From an uncultured Collinsella sp. (GTDB taxonomy: Bacteria; Actinomycetota; Coriobacteriia; Coriobacteriales; Coriobacteriaceae): a stretch of DNA of 7,768 nucleotides. Under the pieces are notes generated by a model that had not been told where the DNA came from, did no database searches, and saw only the letters and a list, made by a program, of their open reading frames with translations. The position numbers were made by a program, and so were the translations under genes. Below, piece after piece: positions 1-6,000 of the stretch. Location: contig USBX01000036.1 of NCBI GenBank assembly GCA_900552995.1, forward strand, positions 1-7,768. Reading direction: 5' to 3'. Position 1 is the first letter of the stretch. Every line of letters starts with the position of its first letter.

Positions 1-48
1 CGAGATTAGCGAGTGTCTCGTGGGCTCGGAGATGTGTATAAGAGACAG
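1..48 (+). other. Illumina P7/i7/Nextera adapter left at the contig end (not genomic)
   Basis: Bases 1-6 (CGAGAT) match the 3' end of the Illumina P7 oligo. Bases 7-14 (TAGCGAGT) sit exactly where the 8-base i7 index belongs and match the Nextera index I know as N716. Bases 15-29 (GTCTCGTGGGCTCGG) are the Nextera read-2 primer part, and bases 30-48 (AGATGTGTATAAGAGACAG) are the 19-bp Tn5 mosaic end. The order and spacing are those of a tagmentation library end, so this is untrimmed adapter assembled into the contig. Genomic sequence begins at base 49. The mosaic end here should not be read as a natural transposon. Confidence 0.97.
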
Positions 49-634
49 TTTTATACCAGATGGCTGATGACCCGAACGCCGTAAACAGTGGCGGATCGTA
101 GTCCTTGCCACCTCGATCGAGCTCAACCACGTCGCCAGAGAGCGAAGCGCCCGACAGATTTTGAGCGTAGAGCTTCCACGATGAACTGGCAAAGTTCATC
201 TCAACCCACGCAAACACGCCGTCGCCGGCACGGACATCGTAAAAAGCATATCCCGTGCCCTCGATAGGATTCTCAATTAATGTGGTAAGCGAGCCATCGC
301 CCAGGTTGAGCACACCGAGTGTGTTGGCGTGCAGTGCCGATGCGGGCGCCATCATTGCCGCAGCATAGTCACCATCGCAGTAGTACAGCAACGTGCCCAG
401 CGGCAGCGTCCACGATGCCGCCGGCTCAAGATCGATGTCAACTGCCTCGTACTCATCAGTGATCGAGACAATCTTCGAATCGTCCTTGATAACCTGCGGC
501 TCGCCAGCGGCATCATCACTGGTGCCTGTTTTTTTCGAACATCCGGCAAGCACCGTGGCAGCGCCCGCGGCAGCTCCACCGAGCACAAAGCCGCGACGCG
601 ATATTCCGTTCTTGATGTGGTCGGCGATACCCAT
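49..634 (-). CDS. Tat-exported lipoprotein, C-terminus missing (cut by contig end)
   Basis: This minus-strand frame runs open from ATG at 634 to the end of genomic sequence, giving about 195 residues with no stop. The N-terminus is MGIADHIKNG, then a twin-arginine motif SRRGFVL (residues 12-18), an Ala/Gly-rich hydrophobic stretch, and a lipobox LAGC with the lipidated Cys at residue 32. It should therefore be exported folded by the Tat system and anchored to the outer face of the membrane by lipid. The mature part begins with a Lys/Ser/Asp linker. Later segments resemble beta-propeller (TolB-like) blades, with phrases such as LGVLNLGDGSLTTL and GVFAWVEMNF; that fold is inference only. The start overlaps the stop of the TSCPD gene by one base (TAATG), so translation is probably coupled. 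Function is not recognised. Confidence 0.85.
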
Positions 635-897
635 TAGGCGATCTCGGCGCGAGCAGCCTCGATAGCGCGCGTAAGCTGATCGGCGCAAGAGGTCTTCTTC
701 ATGCCGCAGGTATTGCCGGCAAGAACCTCGATCACACGGTCGGCAGGAGCGCCCTCGACCAGTTTGGAGATGGCCTTGAGGTTGCCATCGCAGCCGCCGG
801 TAAACTCAACGCCCAGCACCTTGCTGCCGTCATCGGAAAGGTCAAGGTGAATATTGCGAGAGCATACACCCTGCGGCTTGTAATCAAACGAAATCAT
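634..897 (-). CDS. TSCPD-domain four-cysteine small protein (TIGR03905-like)
   Basis: This is an 87-residue cytoplasmic protein with no signal peptide or membrane segment. It carries the four cysteines typical of the TIGR03905 TSCPD family: C12 (GVCSRNI), C36 (GGCDGNL), C64 (NTCGMK) and C71 (TSCADQL). The name-giving motif reads TSCAD here instead of TSCPD. The same domain occurs at the end of some ribonucleotide reductases, where the cysteines are thought to bind metal, but the role of the stand-alone form is unknown. The length is normal for the family, so the gene looks intact. The ATG at 897 is preceded by AGAGGGG (903-909) at good spacing. It is the first gene of a two-gene unit with the Tat lipoprotein and lies downstream of purB on the same strand, 128 nt away. 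Confidence 0.9.
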   Translation of the reverse strand: MISFDYKPQGVCSRNIHLDLSDDGSKVLGVEFTGGCDGNLKAISKLVEGAPADRVIEVLAGNTCGMKKTSCADQLTRAIEAARAEIA

Positions 898-931
898 GCG
901 ATCCCCTCTCAGAATGTTATTCGAGACGACT

Positions 932-958
932 ATTATCCCCGTCTTTCCCTAAATGCAA
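932..958 (-). promoter_or_regulatory. Candidate promoter for the TSCPD/Tat-lipoprotein pair
   Basis: On the minus strand, TTGCAT (958-953) is followed after 15 nt by GATAAT (937-932), a 5/6 match to the -10 consensus. The -35 match is poor (3/6) and the spacing is short, so only the -10 is persuasive. It lies about 35 nt upstream of the ATG at 897, a reasonable leader length. Confidence 0.3.
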
Positions 959-961
959 CGA

Positions 962-999
962 GGCGCTTTGCCGGCAACACACATTACCAGCAAAGCGCC
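962..999 (-). terminator. Inverted repeat between purB and the TSCPD gene; possible weak terminator
   Basis: GGCGCTTTGC (962-971) pairs with GCAAAGCGCC (990-999) as a perfect 10-bp stem. After one mismatch, GG and CC extend it, and the loop is about 12 nt. It begins 27 nt past the purB stop, as expected for a terminator. In the purB direction, however, the stem is followed by a mixed sequence, not a clean T-run; the T-run lies before the stem. It may be a factor-dependent or attenuating stop, or a transcript-end stabiliser. Confidence 0.4.
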
Positions 1000-1025
1000 C
1001 TAAAAAGCTAACGTTATGCCCGAAC

Positions 1026-2372
1026 CTACTCGAAGCTCAGCTGCTCCAGACGATCAAAGACCGTGTCGATACGGGTGAGGAAGTCCCACGGATCAAAGAT
1101 CTCGTCGAGCTTCTCCTGGCTGACGGTGCAGCGCGGGTCGGCCTCGAGACGCTCCTTAAAGGTGGGGCCGGAGACACAATCCTGCACCTCGCGCCAGGTT
1201 GCCATGGCGTTCTCCTGCACAATGGCGTACGCGTCCTCGCGGGTGATGCCCGTGTCGACGAGGGCCAGCAGCACCTTGGAGGAGAAGATGAGGCCGCGGG
1301 TCTTATTGAGGTTGGCCATCATGCGGGCAGGGTACAGCTGCAGGCCATCGATAACGCGGATGAGGCACTGGAACATGTGGTCAAGGGCGATGAAGCTATC
1401 GGCCTGGGCGACGCGCTCGGCAGAGGAGTGCGAAATGTCACGCTCGTGCCACAGGGCGACGTTATCGAAGGCAACCTGGGCGTTGGACTTCACGACGCGC
1501 GACAGACCGCAGACCTTCTCCATGGTGATCGGGTTGCGCTTGTGCGGCATGGCGGAGCTGCCCTTTTGACCCTTGCGGAACGGCTCCTCGGCCTCGAGCG
1601 TATCGGTCTTCTGCAGATTGCGAACCTCGGTAGCGATGCGCTCGCAGGTGGCCGCGGTGGTGGCGAGAACGCCGGCGAGATAGGCGTGATGGTCGCGGCT
1701 GATAACCTGCGTGGACAGCGGGTCGTGAACCAGACCCAGGTGCTCGCAGACATACTCCTCGACAAACGGTTCGATGGAGCTGTACGTGCCAACAGCGCCC
1801 GAGATGGCACCGAAGGCAACATTCTTGCGGGCGTCCTCAAGACGATCCAGATCGCGCTTGAGTTCCCAGGCCCAAGAGCCGAACTTCATGCCGAAGGTCA
1901 TCGGCTCGGCGTGGATGCCATGAGTGCGGCCGGCACAGAGCGTGTTGCGCTCCTCAAAGGCGCGACGCTTGCAAATCTCGCCGAGCTTCTTGACGTCCTC
2001 GATGATCAGGTCGCAGGCCTGGGTGAGCTGGTAGCACAGAGCCGTGTCGCCCAGATCGGAGCTGGTCATGCCATAGTGAACCCAGCGGCTGGGCTTGGGG
2101 TCGCCCTCGGGAACATCGGCGTCGATGTACTCCTTCATGTTGGTCAGGAAGGCGATGACGTCGTGGCGCGTGACCTCCTCGATCTCGTCGACCTTTGCCT
2201 TCTCAAAGTTGGCACGGTCGCGGATCCACTGGGCTTCGTCTTTAGAAATGCCGATCTTGCCGAGCTCCGCCTGGGCCTCACAGGCCAGGACCTCGATCTC
2301 CTGCCAAATGGCGTACTTGTTCTCGAGGGAGAAGATGTGTCCCATCTCCGGGCGGGTATAGCGATCGATCAT
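1026..2372 (-). CDS. purB: Adenylosuccinate lyase PurB
   Basis: This 448-residue cytoplasmic enzyme belongs to the fumarase/aspartase superfamily. In purine synthesis it cleaves SAICAR to AICAR and adenylosuccinate to AMP, releasing fumarate each time. Visible family blocks are TRHDVIAF (near 68-75), VHYGMTSSDLGDTA (98-111), GRTHGIHAEPMTFG (148-161, with the expected catalytic His151) and the superfamily signature GSSAMPHKRNP (271-281), which lies on the mobile loop carrying the catalytic Ser. Length is normal for bacterial PurB and no key residue is missing. The frame is open to an upstream ATG at 2438, but MIDRYTRPEM at 2372 is chosen because AAGGAG (2383-2378) lies 5 nt upstream and the family normally begins this way. 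It appears monocistronic or first in its unit, with tRNA-Gly upstream on the same strand behind a terminator. Confidence 0.97.
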   Translation of the reverse strand: MIDRYTRPEMGHIFSLENKYAIWQEIEVLACEAQAELGKIGISKDEAQWIRDRANFEKAKVDEIEEVTRHDVIAFLTNMKEYIDADVPEGDPKPSRWVHYGMTSSDLGDTALCYQLTQACDLIIEDVKKLGEICKRRAFEERNTLCAGRTHGIHAEPMTFGMKFGSWAWELKRDLDRLEDARKNVAFGAISGAVGTYSSIEPFVEEYVCEHLGLVHDPLSTQVISRDHHAYLAGVLATTAATCERIATEVRNLQKTDTLEAEEPFRKGQKGSSAMPHKRNPITMEKVCGLSRVVKSNAQVAFDNVALWHERDISHSSAERVAQADSFIALDHMFQCLIRVIDGLQLYPARMMANLNKTRGLIFSSKVLLALVDTGITREDAYAIVQENAMATWREVQDCVSGPTFKERLEADPRCTVSQEKLDEIFDPWDFLTRIDTVFDRLEQLSFE

Positions 2373-2416
2373 AGCGGCTCCTTTTTGGTTATTGGCACGT
2401 TGGTCGTAACCCAACC

Positions 2417-2422
2417 ATTGTA
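2417..2422 (-). promoter_or_regulatory. Candidate -10 element for purB
   Basis: TACAAT on the minus strand (2422-2417) is a 5/6 match to TATAAT and would give a leader of roughly 35-40 nt to the ATG at 2372. No good -35 lies 16-18 nt upstream; TTGCAC is only 10 nt away. No PurR-box-like or riboswitch-like structure is evident in the short leader. Confidence 0.3.
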
Positions 2423-2474
2423 CCGTGCGCAGGTGCAAGTATGGGCAGCAGGCATTAACCTAACATTTTGGAAT

Positions 2475-2492
2475 TGGAGCGGGCAACGGGAC
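2475..2492 (-). repeat. 18-bp duplicate of the tRNA-Gly 3' end (possible att-like scar)
   Basis: The 18 bases tggagcgggcaacgggac are identical to 2666-2683, the 3' end of the tRNA-Gly(CCC) gene (3' T-stem, acceptor strand, discriminator and CCA), in the same orientation. Identity stops at both sides. The copy lies 3' of the tRNA, which is where the distal attachment site lies when an element integrates into a tRNA 3' end. Only 173 bp separate the two copies and no integrase is visible, so this may be a scar, a tRNA-gene remnant or part of a dispersed repeat. Confidence 0.8.
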
Positions 2493-2590
2493 GTCCGCGT
2501 ATTTGCTTCGCAAATCCGCACCGGCTTCAGGCGCCTGCCGGCGCCTTCGCCTGCTCGCTACAAACGCTTCGCGTTTGTTTTACGCTCGCA
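2493..2590. repeat. Hairpin-rich non-coding stretch beside tRNA-Gly
   Basis: Several palindromes are packed into about 100 bp: ATTTGC-TTC-GCAAAT (2501-2515), CCGGC/GCCGG (2521-2525 with 2537-2541), GGCGCC/GGCGCC (2530-2535 with 2540-2545), and ACAAACGC-TTC-GCGTTTGT (2560-2578). The first and last share the apex GCTTCGC, which on the minus strand is GCGAAGC, a sequence known to fold into an unusually stable mini-hairpin. GCTCGC occurs at 2553 and again at 2584. There is no credible reading frame. It may be a REP/MITE-like intergenic repeat; copy number cannot be judged from one window. Confidence 0.55.
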
Positions 2591-2593
2591 CCC

Positions 2594-2612
2594 TGGCGGG
2601 TTCGAGTCCCGG
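2594..2612 (+). pseudogene. T-arm-like tRNA remnant in opposite orientation to tRNA-Gly
   Basis: GCGGGTTCGAGTCCCG (2596-2611) is a tRNA T-arm-like string with a canonical TTCGAGT loop. It is the exact 16-bp inverse of the T-arm of tRNA-Gly at 2678-2693. No matching 5' acceptor strand, D-arm or anticodon arm is present upstream; instead the hairpin-rich stretch lies there. The fifth stem pair is G-G, so it is not a working T-arm. I read it as the tail of a lost plus-strand tRNA, or as part of an inverted repeat derived from tRNA-Gly. Confidence 0.4.
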
Positions 2613-2622
2613 CGCTTTATTG

Positions 2623-2664
2623 AAAAAAGCACGGCACCGGAACGGTGTCGTGCTTTTACTTTTT
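2623..2664. terminator. Bidirectional intrinsic terminator behind tRNA-Gly
   Basis: AAAAGCACGGCACCG (2625-2639) pairs with CGGTGTCGTGCTTTT (2643-2657) around a GAA loop, giving a 15-bp stem with a single G-U pair on the plus strand. Read minus, it ends in six Ts (2628-2623) and starts 9 nt after the tRNA CCA, so it fits as the tRNA-Gly terminator. Read plus, it ends in TTTTACTTTTT (2654-2664), which would serve a transcript from the T-arm-like remnant side. Confidence 0.85.
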
Positions 2665-2665
2665 C

Positions 2666-2740
2666 TGGAGCGGGCAACGGGACTCGAACCCGCGAGTGTC
2701 AGCTTGGGAAGCTGATGCCTTACCACTTGGCGATGCCCGC
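2666..2740 (-). tRNA. tRNA-Gly(CCC) with encoded CCA
   Basis: The minus strand folds as a complete tRNA. The acceptor GCGGGCA pairs with TGCCCGC. The D-stem is GCC/GGC around AAGTGGTAA, the anticodon stem is TCAGC/GCTGA with loop TTCCCAA, the variable loop is CACTC, and the T-arm is GCGGG-TTCGAGT-CCCGT. The discriminator is T, and CCA is encoded at 2668-2666. The anticodon CCC lies at 2708-2706 and reads GGG glycine codons. The gene is 72 nt plus CCA, with all stems intact. A terminator follows 9 nt downstream. Confidence 0.97.
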
Positions 2741-2753
2741 TTGTGTGTTGGCT

Positions 2754-2783
2754 AGTATAACGCGGTTGTCTTGTTCGATACAA
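2754..2783 (-). promoter_or_regulatory. Candidate promoter of tRNA-Gly
   Basis: On the minus strand, TTGTAT (2783-2778) and TATACT (2759-2754, 5/6 match to the -10 consensus) are 18 nt apart. Transcription would start about 7 nt before the mature tRNA 5' end at 2740. The -35 is weak (3/6), but position and -10 fit a tRNA promoter. Confidence 0.5.
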
Positions 2784-3037
2784 GGGTGGCGATGCTTGTT
2801 TTAGCTGTGGAGATTCGTTTGAAAATCGCATCAATTGTGGAGACGAGGACCTTTGGCCTCCTGTTCTCCTTATCTTCTACCTGCGCTTTTGCCTGATTGT
2901 TGTATTTGAGCTCAATTTGTCAGGAATTGGGCAAGCTTTTGGTCAGGCTCCGGTACTTACCCGCATGAACCTCGGGGGTAGCCTCATCCTACGCGTCGCA
3001 ACCTCCCCATGCGGCGCACGAGGGATAAGGAGCAGCC
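2784..3037 (+). other. Upstream region and leader of the adhesin gene
   Basis: No gene is seen here. TGTGGAGA occurs twice, 30 nt apart (2806-2813, 2836-2843). A perfect 10-bp palindrome TTGAGCTCAA (2906-2915) directly precedes TTGTCA (2917-2922), a 5/6 match to a -35 box, but no matching -10 follows at 16-18 nt, so I do not call a promoter. CCGCATG (2961-2967) and CATGCGG (3008-3014) can close a 40-nt loop containing a second small stem GTAG/CTAC (2978-2981 with 2989-2992). AAGGAG at 3027-3032 is the ribosome site for the adhesin ATG at 3038. No known riboswitch class is recognised. Confidence 0.4.
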
Positions 3038-6000
3038 ATGTCCAACGCACCCACGCACTCTGTCCACAGCGCAATCGCAACAGGTCCGCTGCTCCTGCTC
3101 CTCTTCCTGCTTTTCGGCTGTCTGGCACCGGGAGCCGCATTTGCCGTCGATGGCTACGACCAGCTCGGCTTCCGCACTATTAGCGATGATTGTGGGCCCT
3201 TCTTCATCGGCAAGTATGAAGCTCAAGACGCCTCGATTGCCTACTGCATGAACCAGGAGCGCCCCGGCCCCACCAAGCCGGGCGGCCCATGGCTCAACTT
3301 TGATCAAGGCTGGGTGTGGCTCGACGACGAGTTCGCGGCAATCGTTTGTCACGGATATCCTACCGCCACGTCGTTTGGCGGTTACCATCTTTCACCCGAT
3401 CGCGCCCGCGCCGCCACCCAGCTTGCCGTATGGATGCTCAACGGCACTACCCATGTCGACGGCACCTACTCCTACACAACCGCTCAGGGCAAAACCAAGA
3501 GCGGGCACTTTACCGCCGACAATGAAGTCGTGGCGGCTGCGCGGTGGCTCCACGACAGCGCAAAATCAGGAAGCATCAAAGCCGCTCCGCACCGCGCGCG
3601 GCGCTATATAGGAACCGTATCGGGCGGCAGCAAACGTCAAGACATGCTCTATGTACTGCCGGCAGTCTCTGTTTCCTTCCAAAAGCAGTCTGCGAACACC
3701 GTTATTACCAGCGGAAACAATACCTATCAGTTTACCGGGGCAACATTCGATATTTTTGAGAGCGCCAGCGACGCACGTGTTGGCACCATCCAGATGGACG
3801 GCAACGGTCGAGCACAGGCAACACTCCTACCCAACACGGCATACTACCTCGTTGAGACAACAGCGCCAGCTGGTTATATCCCCCGGCACGATCGCATTGC
3901 CTTTACCACGACGGATAACGGCGGATACGTCACCATTGATGAACAACCCGGCACCATTACCTTGCGCATTGTAAAGCTCGACGCCGCAACGAATGCAGGC
4001 CCCCAAGTTGGGGCTTCGCTCGCAGGAGCAGAATTCGTATGCGTATCGCAATCAACCCTTGGATGGACACAAACTCTCAGGACCGATGAAAGCGGTCGAG
4101 CTACCCTCACCGATGTCCCGCTGGGAACCTTTACCATCTATGAATCGAAGGCGCCCGAGGGCTATTTGCCCTCCGGTGACAGCTGGTCTTACACCGTCGG
4201 AGCCGACCAGCTCGGCGATTCAGGCGTGGTCGAGATCGAATCTCGCGTTTCCGATACCCCCATTGCGTTTGACCTTGAGATTTCCAAATTCAAGGACTAC
4301 GGCAATAGCGACCAATCCGGCCTGGAGCAGCCGGCGGGAGGTGTTGTCTTTGAGGTTGTCAGCAACAGCTCTCAGCAGGTTGTTGGCACACTGACCACAA
4401 ACATCTATGGCTTTGCCTCCACCAAAGATCTGTCAGAAGCATGGTTCGGCGCAGGCAAGCGACCCGCCGGTGTCCACGGAGCCATCCCATACGACCGCGC
4501 CGGCTACACCGTTCGCGAGGTTCCGGAAACCGTCCCCGAGGGTTTTAAACGTGCAGGGGAATGGACCGTCGGGGCCAATCAGATTTCCGACGGCGCCGAG
4601 CTTCAATATATCGTGGACAACCACGCTCTGTCGACGCATCTCCAAATTGTAAAACGCGATGCCCAAACAGGCGCTTCTGTTCCACTAGCCGGATTCACCT
4701 TCCAACTACTCGACAGCAATCACGAACCTGTCTCACAAACTTGCTGGTATCCAACACATAACGTAATGGACACCTTTACGACTGACGCGACCGGGACCGT
4801 CACACTGCCCGAATCGCTCGTGCCGGGCACCTATTATGTACGCGAAACCTCGGCCAAAGAGCCCTATCTTGTCGGCGAGGAAATCGAGGTAAACATACCC
4901 GCCGACATGAACCTAACGCCCGTTGCAATCGCCTCGTATTATGACCACGCCGCGACCGGAAACATCAGGATCATTAAAACCGCTGCCGTAGACGGCAGCA
5001 GCCTCGCGGGCGCCGTCTTTGAGATCCGTGCCTCGGGCGATATCGTGCGCCCCGACGGTAGCATTGCCGCGCTCGACGGTGAGACTGTTGCTACCGTCAC
5101 GACGGATGAAACTGGAGAGGCACGCGCGGACGACCTCCCGCTGGGATCTGGCACTGCACGCTACGAGGTTGTCGAGACTCAAGCGCCGACTGGCTTCTTA
5201 CTCGATCGGACGCACCATATCGTCGACTTTACCTATGCCGACCAGAAAACACCCGTTGTAGAAGCACGGCTTAACGTATCCGACGATTACACCAAGGTTG
5301 ATATCTCCAAAGTCGATGCAAGCGGAGAGCAGGAAGTGAAAGGCGCACAGCTCACCTTATATGGTCCCGATAAAACCGAAATAGACTCCTGGACCTCATC
5401 CGACAAGCCGCACCGCATCGATCATCTTGCACCCGGCACCTACTCGTTGCGCGAAACGATGTCTCCGCGGACCTATGACCTTGCCGAGGAGATAACGTTT
5501 GAAATAAAGGATACGGGAGAAGTCCAATCCGTCGCGATGAAGGATGCGCCCATCGAGATCAAAGGACAGGTCGACAAGCGTCAGGAACTTGTCCAACCTA
5601 TCGGGAAGGGCCTGTTGGCTAACGGCGATGGTAAAAACCGTGCCGCGATACAAACCAATACGGATGGGCTTTTCTCCTATACCATCGACGCTCGAAACGA
5701 TTCAGCTACCTGGGTTGATGAGTTCACAATTACCGATGATCTTGAGTGTGCCGAGGACGATACGGCGAGATTCGTCTCAATCGAAACCCCCGTCGCCATC
5801 GGCGACCTCAACGGTCTGTGCAACGTGTGGTATCGCACGGCGCCGTTGGACTCGACAGACGTCGATGAGTCGGCAAACGCGACGCTTGACGATGGGCACG
5901 AAAATCCTTGGCTTGAGTCCGACGAAGTAAAAGAGAGTCTGGGTGAGGATTGCCGCCTCGTCGATTACGACGACTGGCACCTCTGGAAGGCGGATGTCTC

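Noticed and set aside
30..48. Tn5 mosaic end as evidence of a transposon
   Set aside because: It is part of a complete Nextera library adapter with index, so it is technical.
2373..2438. 22-residue N-terminal extension of PurB from an upstream ATG
   Set aside because: It overlaps the putative -10, lacks a ribosome site, and the ATG at 2372 has AAGGAG and the usual PurB N-terminus.
1377..2804. A 475-codon open frame on the plus strand, antisense to purB and running through the tRNA
   Set aside because: It is a codon-bias shadow of purB, has no ribosome site or family motifs, and crosses the tRNA-Gly gene and its terminator.
2503..2834. Short open frames on both strands over the tRNA and hairpin stretch
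   Set aside because: They are translations of tRNA and palindromic DNA, with no ribosome sites and no plausible protein character.
2906..2945. TTGTCA as the -35 of an adhesin promoter
   Set aside because: No acceptable -10 lies 16-18 nt downstream, so it is not called.
3113..3124. Possible lipobox (LFGC, Cys28) in the adhesin signal peptide
   Set aside because: Phe at the -2 position does not fit a lipobox, and a signal peptidase I AFA site follows; the protein is anchored by LPATG.
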